Of a stretch of DNA of 64,000 nt, positions 33,893 to 41,445 are shown in pieces. The notes beneath the pieces were generated by a model, which saw only the letters and a list, made by a program, of their open reading frames with translations, searched no databases and was not told the DNA's origin. This DNA is from Phycisphaerae bacterium RAS1 (lineage in GTDB: Bacteria > Planctomycetota > Phycisphaerae > UBA1845 > Fen-1342), in the NCBI GenBank assembly GCA_007859745.1, contig SMLU01000004.1, positions 248,001 to 312,000 on the forward strand, read 5' to 3'. The position numbers were made by a program, and so were the translations under genes. Position 1 is the stretch's first letter, and each line of letters begins with the position of its first letter.

Positions 33893-33930
33893 GAACTTCA
33901 GCGCGCGTTGATGCGCGCCGGGGAGACCAC

Positions 33931-34581
33931 ATGTCCTCCCAGCAACACAACTACAGCGTCTTCGTTGTGGACGACGACGCGGAGATGCGCAGTTCGCTGG
34001 TCTGGATGTTTGCAGGTTTGGGGATCACCGCCGTCGCCTTTTCATCGGCGGAGGAGTTTCTGGCGTCCTACGACTCGGGCGCCCGCGGCTGCGCGCTGGT
34101 GGACGTCCGAATGCCGGGGATGAGCGGGCTCGAGCTTCAGCAGCAGCTCGCCGAGCGCGGCTGCCGGCTGCCGGTCATCGTCATGTCCGGCCATGCAGAC
34201 GTGCCCTCCGCCGTCGAAGCGATGGAGGCCGGAGCGGTCTCATATGTCGAGAAACCATTCAGGCAGGACGACATCCTCCGGGTCATCGACCGCGCGCTGC
34301 ACCGCGCAGACCAGATCGCCCGGCACGACGCCGATCAGTCGGTCCTGCAACGGCTCTCGCCGCGCGAGTACGAAGTCATGCAGTTGGCCGTGCATGGCGA
34401 ACCGTCCAAGGCGATTGCGCACCGCCTGGGAATCAGCAAACGCACCGTCGACAAGCACCGCGGGCGGATTCTGGCGAAGACCGGAGCCGAGACCTGGGCG
34501 GGGCTCATCGCGCTATGCCTGCGCGTGGACATGGATGGTTGGAGCAGCCCATCGGACGCCGGCGCACACCACGTTCCGTAG
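33931..34581 (+). CDS. FixJ-like response regulator (REC-LuxR HTH)
   Basis: 216 aa, ATG with 'GGGGAGACCAC' upstream. REC: 'VFVVDDDAEMRSSL', D58 in 'ALVDVRMPGMSG', 'VMSGHADVPSAVEAM' and K108 in 'YVEKPFRQDD', the FixJ/NarL-type signature. The C-terminal LuxR/GerE helix-turn-helix is at ~140-200 ('LSPREYEVMQLAVHGEPSKA', 'LGISKRTVDKHR'). It is the only regulator in this signalling region with a DNA-binding output. The upstream PAS kinase is its likely partner; targets are unknown. Confidence 0.93.
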   Translation: MSSQQHNYSVFVVDDDAEMRSSLVWMFAGLGITAVAFSSAEEFLASYDSGARGCALVDVRMPGMSGLELQQQLAERGCRLPVIVMSGHADVPSAVEAMEAGAVSYVEKPFRQDDILRVIDRALHRADQIARHDADQSVLQRLSPREYEVMQLAVHGEPSKAIAHRLGISKRTVDKHRGRILAKTGAETWAGLIALCLRVDMDGWSSPSDAGAHHVP

Positions 34582-34821
34582 TCTGCGGCCGCGATTGCGC
34601 GGCTACCCCTTCGAAGCAACGGCGCCCATTATTCGACTCAACGAATCCCACGGGGTACGTACAGATACGAATAGAATCGCCGCGCCGTAATTCACAGAGT
34701 GTCAAGAACAAAGCACCGCCACGGCGCTCGCGCCGGTGCAGCGGGCTGGCGCGGTCCATCGAGTGATGCGACCGGCGCATTCAGAAACGTGTCAACGGTG
34801 CTGAAACCGGGAGCGGCGGAC

Positions 34822-35238
34822 ATGCCCCAGCAGGCGACCGTCTTGATCGCGGATGATGACACGGACGTCCGGCGCTCGATTCGGACGCGGCTGACGGCGC
34901 GCGGATATCGAGTGGTCGAGGCCGACAGCGGCATTGCGACCGTCTCGCAGTGCCTGGCGGAGCGCGTCGATGCGTGTATTCTCGATCATTGCATGCCCTG
35001 CGGCACCGGCCGCGCCGTCGCGCGCATGCTGCGGCAGGAGAGTGACACGCCGGTGATCTTCATTTCCGGGCGCAGCCGGGACGAGTTCCGTGACTTCGTC
35101 ATGGAATTGCCGGACATGTATTTCCTCGGCAAGCCGCTGGACATGGATCGCCTCCTGCAACTGCTCGGCGCTCTCGTGCCGCCGCCGGGTTCCTGTGATT
35201 CTGCCCGCAACCCCCGGCAAAGCTACGCCGACGCTTGA
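34822..35238 (+). CDS. Single-domain response regulator (REC)
   Basis: 138 aa. The ATG at 34822 has 'GGGAGCGGCGGA' upstream; an ATG at 34699 would add 41 residues with no receiver character. 'VLIADDDTDVRRSI', phospho-acceptor in 'ACILDHCMPCGTG', Ser in 'FISGRS' and Lys in 'FLGKPLD' define the receiver. No output domain. It lies 240 nt after the FixJ-like gene, so its own promoter is possible, and it converges on priA. Confidence 0.85.
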   Translation: MPQQATVLIADDDTDVRRSIRTRLTARGYRVVEADSGIATVSQCLAERVDACILDHCMPCGTGRAVARMLRQESDTPVIFISGRSRDEFRDFVMELPDMYFLGKPLDMDRLLQLLGALVPPPGSCDSARNPRQSYADA

Positions 35239-35301
35239 GAATCAACCCGGCGTTCTTCTCCAACGGGGTCGCCGTTATTCGGGACTCCTATCAGAACGCA
35301 G

Positions 35302-35343
35302 CACGGAAGTGCTGGGCCTTCCCGCCCGCCACTTCCGTGGCGG
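35302..35343. repeat. Intergenic inverted repeat between converging genes
   Basis: 'CACGGAAGTG' (35302-35311) pairs with 'CACTTCCGTG' (35330-35339). In addition 'CCGCCAC'/'GTGGCGG' (35326-35343) makes an alternative 7-bp hairpin around 'TTCC'. The two structures exclude each other. The element sits in the 143-nt gap between a converging receiver gene and priA and may act as a terminator on either strand, although no T-tract follows. Confidence 0.75.
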
Positions 35344-35381
35344 GTTCCGACAAGCGCGCGCCCTTGACTCCCTTATCCCCC

Positions 35382-37622
35382 TCAAAGCAACTCTATCGGA
35401 TCCACATCCACGGTAAACCGCTTCACATTCGGCCACAGTTGCTTTTCATCGCGCGCCCGCTCAATGAGCTTCTGAAGCACGCCGTCGCGCGGCCCGCGCA
35501 GCACCACGTCGTACCGCAGCATCTCCCGCAGCCGCGGGATCACGCACGCCGTCGCATCATCCACGTGAATCTCCGGATGGATCGCCGGCGCCAGCTTCCG
35601 CAGCCGCTCCGCTGCCGCCGCCATCTCGTCCCGCGCTCGCCCCGGCCGCTCGTCCGCCCCGATCAGCCGGATCATTCGCGAAAACGGCGGCAATCCGTAG
35701 CGCTGTCGCGCCGCCCGCTCGGCCGCCGCAAACGACGTGTAGTCCATCCGCACGGCGAACGTCAGCACGTCCGACACCTCGCCCACCGGCTGAATCAGCG
35801 CCAGCGATTCGCCCTCGCGCCGCCCCGCGCGCCCCGCCACCTGCATCAGCAGTTGAAACACGCGCTCGGCCGCCCGGAAATCCGGCAGCGACAGGGCCGC
35901 GTCCGCGTCGATCACGCCGACCAGCCGCACCAGCGGAAAATCCAGCCCCTTCGCGACCATCTGTGTGCCCAGCAGAATGTCCGCCTCGTGCGCCTCGAAG
36001 CTCCGCAGCGCCGCCTGGTAATCGTGCCGCCGCCGCATCGTGTCGCGATCCAGCCGCAGCAGCCGCGCCTGCGGCAGCAGCACGCGCAGCGTCTCCTCGA
36101 GCTTCTGAATCGCCTGCCCGGCCCGCTCCAGCCGCCCGCCGCAGGACTTGTCGGGGCAGCGGCCCGGCGCCTCGCCGCGCTGGCCGCAGCGGTGGCAGCG
36201 CATCTCCTTCGGCTGGTGGAAGACCATCGCCGCGTTGCAGCGCGGACAGCGGCACAGCGCGCCGCACGCCGTGCAGCGCAGCCACGGGGCGTATCCGCGG
36301 CGGTTGTGCAGCAGAATCGCCTGCCCGCCGCCGCCGATCGTGCGCGCCAATTCGTCGCGCAGCTCGGCCGAAAGCAGGCCGTCGTGCTCCTCCCCGCTTG
36401 CGGGCGCGACGATGCGAACCCGCGGCAGGCTCGCCCCCGGCACGCGCTCGTTCAGATTCAGCAGCGTGAAGTGCGGCGACGTGTGCGCGTTGTGCCAGGA
36501 TTCGAGCGACGGCGTCGCCGAGCCGAGCACGACCGGAATCCGCTCAATCTGGCCGCGCTTGATCGCGACGTCGCGGGCGTGATAGAAGGGCGACGCCAGG
36601 CTCTTGAAGCTAGACTCCTGCTCCTCGTCCACCACGATCAGCCCCAGCCGACGGCACGGCGCCAGCGCCGCCGTGCGCGTGCCGATCACCACGTCGACCG
36701 TTCCGGCGGCGATGCGGCGCAGCGCCTCGCGGCGCGTTTTCGGCGTGAGCTGGCTGTGCAGCACCGCCACGCGCGCAAATCGCCGCACCAGCCGATCGAC
36801 GATTTGCGTCACCAGCGCGATCTCCGGCACCAGCAGAATTGCCTGCCGCCCGGCGGCGATCACGCGGCGAATCGCACGGACGTAGACCTCCGTCTTGCCG
36901 CTGCCCGGCACGCCGAAAAGCAGCAGCACGCGAAATGGGTCCACGCTTGCCAATGCGCCGGCAATCTGGGCCAGCGCCGCCTCCTGTGCCGCCGTGAGCG
37001 TATATTCATCTTCCGGTGTAGCCCGGCCGCCCTCGGCCGGATTGACAGCGCCGGGCAGCGCGTCCGCGGATGATTCGGCCGGGAGCGGCCGGGCGACATC
37101 GTCGCGATCAGACCTCGTGAGCAACCCGCGCTTCAGCAGCCGCGCGAGCGTGCCGCGCCCGACTTCCGCCCGCCGCAGCGCGTCGCGCAATGCCGCGCCC
37201 GCGGGGCCGACCGCGTCGAGCAGCCGCCGCTGCCCCGCCGACAATCGCGGCACCTCGCCGCCGCTCCGCTCCAGCCACTCGATTCGTCGCAGGCGCCCGC
37301 GGCGCATCGCCGCCGGCACCATCAGCGCGAATACCAGCCACGGCGGGCACAGGTAGTATCCGCTAAGCCACAGCCCCAGCTCGACCAACGATTCGTCCAG
37401 CGCGATCTCTGGTTCAAACCACGTGGCAACTTGTGGCCGAGTCTGGCGCCATGGCTCCTGGGACACGCGCAGGCACAGCCCGTCGATCAACCGCCCGCGC
37501 GTCCGCGCCGGCACACGCACCAGCGAGCCGGGCCGCACGCAATCGACCGCCTCAGCCGGCAGGCCGAACGTCACCGGCCGATACGTCCGCAGCCGAACGG
37601 CGACTTCGGCCACCGGCTGCAT
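35382..37622 (-). CDS. priA: Primosomal protein N' (replication-restart helicase PriA)
   Basis: 746 aa from the ATG at 37622, where the usual PriA N-terminus begins ('MQPVAEVAVRL'); the frame is open to 37778, adding 52 residues. The N-terminal 3'-DNA-binding domain precedes a winged-helix region, then an SF2 helicase: Walker A 'FGVPGSGKTEVY', Walker B 'LIVVDEEQESSFK', motif III 'VLGSATPS', and 'GTQMVAKGLDFPL'. The paired zinc sites are intact: 'CTACGALCRCPRC' and 'CHRCG...CPDKSC'. It restarts stalled replication forks by loading DnaB. The Walker B box reads DEEQ instead of the common DEEH, seen in some lineages. Length is normal for PriA. Confidence 0.95.
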   Translation of the reverse strand: MQPVAEVAVRLRTYRPVTFGLPAEAVDCVRPGSLVRVPARTRGRLIDGLCLRVSQEPWRQTRPQVATWFEPEIALDESLVELGLWLSGYYLCPPWLVFALMVPAAMRRGRLRRIEWLERSGGEVPRLSAGQRRLLDAVGPAGAALRDALRRAEVGRGTLARLLKRGLLTRSDRDDVARPLPAESSADALPGAVNPAEGGRATPEDEYTLTAAQEAALAQIAGALASVDPFRVLLLFGVPGSGKTEVYVRAIRRVIAAGRQAILLVPEIALVTQIVDRLVRRFARVAVLHSQLTPKTRREALRRIAAGTVDVVIGTRTAALAPCRRLGLIVVDEEQESSFKSLASPFYHARDVAIKRGQIERIPVVLGSATPSLESWHNAHTSPHFTLLNLNERVPGASLPRVRIVAPASGEEHDGLLSAELRDELARTIGGGGQAILLHNRRGYAPWLRCTACGALCRCPRCNAAMVFHQPKEMRCHRCGQRGEAPGRCPDKSCGGRLERAGQAIQKLEETLRVLLPQARLLRLDRDTMRRRHDYQAALRSFEAHEADILLGTQMVAKGLDFPLVRLVGVIDADAALSLPDFRAAERVFQLLMQVAGRAGRREGESLALIQPVGEVSDVLTFAVRMDYTSFAAAERAARQRYGLPPFSRMIRLIGADERPGRARDEMAAAAERLRKLAPAIHPEIHVDDATACVIPRLREMLRYDVVLRGPRDGVLQKLIERARDEKQLWPNVKRFTVDVDPIELL

Positions 37623-37849
37623 GCGCGTCTGCCCGGCGGCGGGAATCAGCCAGAGTTGTTCGTTGGGGGTCGGGATGGGCGCATTCCTCACGTGCAACGC
37701 GATTGCGGCTGGATTATCCGCCGCCTCGCAGCCCGAGGCCAGCGCGCTTTGTATCGGGCCCGCGCGTTTGGATTCCATATGTATATTGCTGGCCCACGCC
37801 GCAACGGACGATGCTGTTGCCGGGGGAACGTCATGGAATCGGCCGCGCC

Positions 37850-38929
37850 ATGGCGGCCCGTGGATCGAGTGCGCAGATGCAGAATTCCGGCTCCCGCACC
37901 ATTGTCGTCATCGACGACGACGAACCCACGCGGCTGCTTGTCACGCGCACGCTGGAACGCGGCGGATTTCGCGTGGTCGCTTGCGCCGACGGCGTCGCCG
38001 GCATGGCCGCGATCCGCGACATGAACTGCGGCATCGTCATGAGCGACTGGTGCATGCCCGGCATGGACGGCCTGGAAGTCGTGCGCAACGTGCGCGAGCT
38101 GCAGGAGCTGGAAGCCCTCGGCGCGATTCACTTCGTGCTGCTCACGGCCAACGGTGACAAGAGCATGATTGTTCGCGGGCTCGAAGCCGGGGCCGACGAC
38201 TACCTCGTCAAGCCCTTCCACCGCGAGGAGATGCTGGCCCGCGTCCGCGCCGGCGAGCGAATCCTGGAGCTTCAGGAGGAAGCCCTGCGGCGGCAGATCG
38301 AGCTGGCTAAGAAAGGTCTGGAGCTGCAACAGCTCGCCCAGCGCATGCGCCTGCTGGCCGACACGGACGCGCTCACCGGGCTGGCCAACCGCCGCTGTTT
38401 CTTCGAACGCTTCAGCAGCTTCTGGGCCATGAGCCAGCGCTTCGACCATCCGCTCGGCTGCATCATGCTGGACATCGATCACTTTAAGAGCGTGAATGAC
38501 ACGCACGGCCACGAAGTGGGCGACGCCGTGCTGACGCGCGTCGCCCGGGCCGTGAAGGCGACCGTACGTCGCTACGATGTCTGCGGCCGCGTCGGCGGCG
38601 AGGAATTCGCGGTAGCCTGCCCCGAAACCGACCTGATCGGGACGGCCGTCCTGGCCGAGCGGCTGCGCGAGGCGGTCGCTGAAATCGTCATCGCCGAGGG
38701 CGATGCGCGTATCACGCCGACGGTCAGCGCCGGCGCAGCCCAGCGGAGCCCGGACCAGCAAACGCCCGATGCGCTGCTGGCCGAGGCCGACCGCTTGCTG
38801 TACGTCGCCAAGCAAGCCGGCCGCAACCGCGTGGCGGTTGCTGGGGAAGCGGCCCCGCCGTCAGTGGGCGCGGCCGTTGTGTGCGGGCCATCGTCGCGTC
38901 CGCCGCCGTCAACGGGTCCCCAACCGTGA
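37850..38929 (+). CDS. PleD-like diguanylate cyclase response regulator (REC-GGDEF)
   Basis: 359 aa from an ATG at 37850; the ATG at 37877, directly before 'MQNSGSRTIVVIDDDEPTR', is an alternative. The receiver has its phospho-acceptor in 'GIVMSDWCMPGMDG' and Lys in 'YLVKPFHREE'. A helical linker (~125-165) leads to a GGDEF domain: 'DTDALTGLANRR', 'LDIDHFKSVND', active site 'GRVGGEEF', with an RxxD product-inhibition site ('RRYD') upstream. It should make c-di-GMP when phosphorylated, in the cytoplasm. It lies beyond priA, divergent from it, and is the second active-looking cyclase of the region. Confidence 0.9.
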   Translation: MAARGSSAQMQNSGSRTIVVIDDDEPTRLLVTRTLERGGFRVVACADGVAGMAAIRDMNCGIVMSDWCMPGMDGLEVVRNVRELQELEALGAIHFVLLTANGDKSMIVRGLEAGADDYLVKPFHREEMLARVRAGERILELQEEALRRQIELAKKGLELQQLAQRMRLLADTDALTGLANRRCFFERFSSFWAMSQRFDHPLGCIMLDIDHFKSVNDTHGHEVGDAVLTRVARAVKATVRRYDVCGRVGGEEFAVACPETDLIGTAVLAERLREAVAEIVIAEGDARITPTVSAGAAQRSPDQQTPDALLAEADRLLYVAKQAGRNRVAVAGEAAPPSVGAAVVCGPSSRPPPSTGPQP

Positions 38930-39011
38930 TCGTCGCCGCGGCGGTGGTTGACTTCGACGGTGCGTTTGGTAGGCTGTTACTTATCTCGGCGTCCGGTCGC
39001 CGAGGCGCTAT

Positions 39012-39083
39012 TCCCCGATAGCTCAATGGTAGAGCACCCGGCTGTTAACCGGGTTGTTGTAGGTTCGAGTCCTACTCGGGGAG
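39012..39083 (+). tRNA. tRNA-Asn (GTT)
   Basis: The acceptor strands TCCCCGA (39012-39018) and TCGGGGA (39076-39082) pair fully, with G as discriminator. The D-arm 'GCTCAATGGTAGAGC', anticodon loop 'CTGTTAA' with anticodon GTT, and T-arm 'GTAGGTTCGAGTCCTAC' are all regular. No CCA is encoded. Its 3' end is the left boundary of the integrated element: the recombinase gene on the other strand ends inside it. Confidence 0.97.
39071..39083. other. Putative attachment site (attL) at the tRNA-Asn 3' end
   Basis: The last 12 or so bases of tRNA-Asn ('CCTACTCGGGGAG') are also the last codons and the TAG stop of the minus-strand recombinase gene (39072-39074). Elements that use tRNA genes commonly carry a copy of the 3' end. 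I found no second copy in this window, so the other boundary (attR) would lie to the right of 64000. The exact crossover point cannot be read. Confidence 0.5.
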
Positions 39084-40571
39084 CTTATTGTTCCAGTCCT
39101 CGAACCGGCGCGCGTTCGGCAACGCGTACCAAACCTCGACGGTTCGGCGGTCGTGGATGAGCACCTTCTTCACCAGCCGGTGGAGGAGGTGCTTTTTTTG
39201 TGGAACAGGGGCGGCCGCCAGGGCCTGCTCGAAGTTGTTGACGAGGGCCGCGAGCATCTCCCGGTCGATCGCGGGCAGTTCCAGCCGCTCCCGCCGGGCC
39301 TCCAGATCGCGTCTCTCGGTCTCCAAGTGCTCAACCCGCCCGTGGAGGTCCGCGACCTTCTGGTTGCAGAGTTCGGCCCTGAGCGTCCCGGCCTCGAAGG
39401 CTTCGAAGTACCGCTCGATCGACGCCCGGACTTTGGCGGCTTCCGCCTCGACCCGCGCGATCTCCTTCTCGACGTCGGGCTTCTCGGCGCCGAGGCGGCG
39501 GTTCGCCTCGTCCCAAACGCGGGCCATGAAGTCCTCGTCGCGGAACATCGCCTTGATGTCCTGGACGATCGCCGCCTCCAGAAGCTCGGCCCGGACGTAA
39601 TCCTGCTTGCACGCGTGGTCGTTAACACGCTTCGAGCAGACGTAGTACGGGATGTACCGCCCGTTCTTCTGGCCGCCGCCGCCGAACATGTGCGAGTTGC
39701 ACAGGGCGCACTTGATGACGCCCGAGAGCAGCCGCTCGTCGCCGTTGTGCCACTGGCGGCCCTTCAGATCTTCGTGCCGATCGTCGAGGACCTCCCGCGC
39801 CTTCTCGAACAGCACGTCCGAGACGACCGGGTCGTGCTGACCCTGGTAGAGCACGTCGCGCCAGCGAATCTTGCCGACGTAGACCGGGTTCTTGAGCATG
39901 TAGAGGACGACGCGCCGGCCCCACTTCCGGCCGTTGCGGTTTCGCAGTCCGGCGTCGTTGAGTTTCGTGCAGATCGTGGACGCACCTTCCCGGCCCAGCG
40001 CGTACATCGTGAACATCTTGCGCACGATCAGCGCCTCCTCCTCGTGGATTACGAGGCGCTTGTCGTCGTCGAGCCGGTAGCCGTACGGAACGTGCCCGCC
40101 GACGTAGCTGCCGGTCTTGGCCTTTCGTTCCAGGCCAACCCGCGTCCGCTCGACGATCGTCGCGTGCTCGAACTCGGCGAAGACGCCGAGCATCTGGAGC
40201 ATCATCTTGCCGGCGGCGTTCGACGTGTCGAATGGCTCGGTGATGCTCTTCAGCGTGACGCCGCTCTTCGTGAGATCGTCCACCATCTGGGCGAGCTCGC
40301 GGACCTTGCGGGAGAGGCGATCCACGCGAAAGACCAGCAGCACGTCGAACGCGCGGGAGTCGGCGTCGAAGAGCATCTCCTCGAGTCCGGGCCGGTTCAT
40401 GTGGGTGCCGGATTCTGTATCGCGGTAGAGCTTGTGCAGCGTCCAGTCGTCGTCGTATTGGGCCTTGCAGAATGCCTCGAGGCGATCCTTCTGGGCGTCC
40501 AACGAGTACTTCTGGTGGTCCTCGTCGGTGCTGATCCGGGTGTAAAAAGCGACCCGCGGCACGATTCGCAT
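39072..40571 (-). CDS. Large serine recombinase (integrase)
   Basis: 499 aa from the ATG at 40571 ('MRIVPRVAFYTRIS'); an ATG at 40583 would add four residues. The resolvase domain (~1-150) has catalytic S14 in 'YTRISTDED', 'VFRVDRLSR' and 'EFEHATIVERTRVGL'. The recombinase domain (~165-270) is followed by a zinc ribbon (C288, C291, C312, C321), a long coiled coil (~355-440) and a basic C-terminus. This is the classic phiC31/TP901-type integrase layout, which inserts the element at an att site. The last four codons lie in tRNA-Asn on the other strand, as expected for a gene next to its own attL. Confidence 0.95.
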   Translation of the reverse strand: MRIVPRVAFYTRISTDEDHQKYSLDAQKDRLEAFCKAQYDDDWTLHKLYRDTESGTHMNRPGLEEMLFDADSRAFDVLLVFRVDRLSRKVRELAQMVDDLTKSGVTLKSITEPFDTSNAAGKMMLQMLGVFAEFEHATIVERTRVGLERKAKTGSYVGGHVPYGYRLDDDKRLVIHEEEALIVRKMFTMYALGREGASTICTKLNDAGLRNRNGRKWGRRVVLYMLKNPVYVGKIRWRDVLYQGQHDPVVSDVLFEKAREVLDDRHEDLKGRQWHNGDERLLSGVIKCALCNSHMFGGGGQKNGRYIPYYVCSKRVNDHACKQDYVRAELLEAAIVQDIKAMFRDEDFMARVWDEANRRLGAEKPDVEKEIARVEAEAAKVRASIERYFEAFEAGTLRAELCNQKVADLHGRVEHLETERRDLEARRERLELPAIDREMLAALVNNFEQALAAAPVPQKKHLLHRLVKKVLIHDRRTVEVWYALPNARRFEDWNNKLPE

Positions 40572-40730
40572 GGCTCCTATCATCTTGCCGCCGCATGATT
40601 TACGCGCGTCGGCACGAGCCACACCCTTGCTCGTTTCACGGCGGCAATCAAGTCCAGTTATCGCGGTTTTCACGAATGAGAAAGGCCCGTCGGCACGCAT
40701 CGGCGGGGACGAGAAACCGGGCTGTCGCAT

Positions 40731-40744
40731 CTAACGTGCGTTAG
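40731..40744. promoter_or_regulatory. Palindromic operator candidate before the LexA-like repressor
   Basis: 'CTAACG-TG-CGTTAG' is a perfect 6+6 inverted repeat 38 nt before the LexA-like start codon, in the divergent gap with the integrase gene. Position and symmetry suit autoregulation by the repressor and control of the integrase. It does not match the classic Gram-positive or Gram-negative SOS boxes. A weak -10-like 'TAGATACT' overlaps its right edge. Confidence 0.5.
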
Positions 40745-40782
40745 ATACTATGCCCCGGTTTCGGCGAACCCGAGGAGCATCG

Positions 40783-41415
40783 ATGCCTGGACGCAGCCAG
40801 AACCGGCTGACGGCGCACCAACGCGCGATCCTGTACTGGATCAAGCAATTCATTCGCGCCCACGGCATGCCGCCCACGGTGCGCGAAGTCGGTGCCGCGT
40901 TCGGCATCAAGAGCTCCAGCGCTTTCGCCGTGCTTCAGGCGCTCGAACGGAAAGGCGCCTTGAAGCGCGGCGAGCTCGGGGCTCGGTCGCTGATCGTCAA
41001 ACCAACGCGGCAACGGGGCCGTGGCGAACACGTGAACGTTCCAATCGTCGGTCGCATCGCCGCCGGACGGCCCATCGAGGCCATCGAGGATGAGCACGGT
41101 GCGTTGGCCGTGCGGTCAGAACTTCTCCGCCGGCGTCCCGGGTACGCGCTACAGGTTCTCGGCGACAGCATGATCGAAGCGGGGATTCTCAACGGCGACT
41201 ACGTCGTGGTCCGCAAGCAGGAGACCGCAGAGGACGGCGACATCGTGGTGGCGCTGATCGAATCCGAGGCGACGCTGAAGCGGTTCTACCGTGAACCGGG
41301 CGCCGTACGGCTCGAGCCGGCGAACCCCGCCATGCCGTCGATTCGGGTAAGTGCTGGAGAGTTTCGGATTCAGGGAACGGTTGTAGCCGTCCAGCGGCTG
41401 CTTGGGCGTCAGTAG
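40783..41415 (+). CDS. LexA-like autocleaving repressor
   Basis: 210 aa from the ATG at 40783, which has 'GAGGAGC' upstream; an in-frame ATG at 40750 lacks one. The N-terminal winged helix ('MPPTVREVGAAFGIKSSSAF', the LexA DNA-binding pattern) is joined to an S24 peptidase domain: cleavage site Ala-Gly near residue 94 ('RIAAGRP'), nucleophile in 'GDSMIEAGI' (~129) and the general-base Lys in 'EATLKRF' (~166). It should repress until RecA filaments trigger self-cleavage, making it the likely lysogeny/SOS switch of this element. It is transcribed divergently from the integrase across a palindrome. Confidence 0.9.
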   Translation: MPGRSQNRLTAHQRAILYWIKQFIRAHGMPPTVREVGAAFGIKSSSAFAVLQALERKGALKRGELGARSLIVKPTRQRGRGEHVNVPIVGRIAAGRPIEAIEDEHGALAVRSELLRRRPGYALQVLGDSMIEAGILNGDYVVVRKQETAEDGDIVVALIESEATLKRFYREPGAVRLEPANPAMPSIRVSAGEFRIQGTVVAVQRLLGRQ

Positions 41416-41445
41416 CCGCACGCACGAACGAAGCGAGAGCAGGAC

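Noticed and set aside
34699-34821. N-terminal extension of the receiver protein at 34822
   Set aside because: The extra 41 residues are low-complexity, and a good ribosome site is present at the later ATG.
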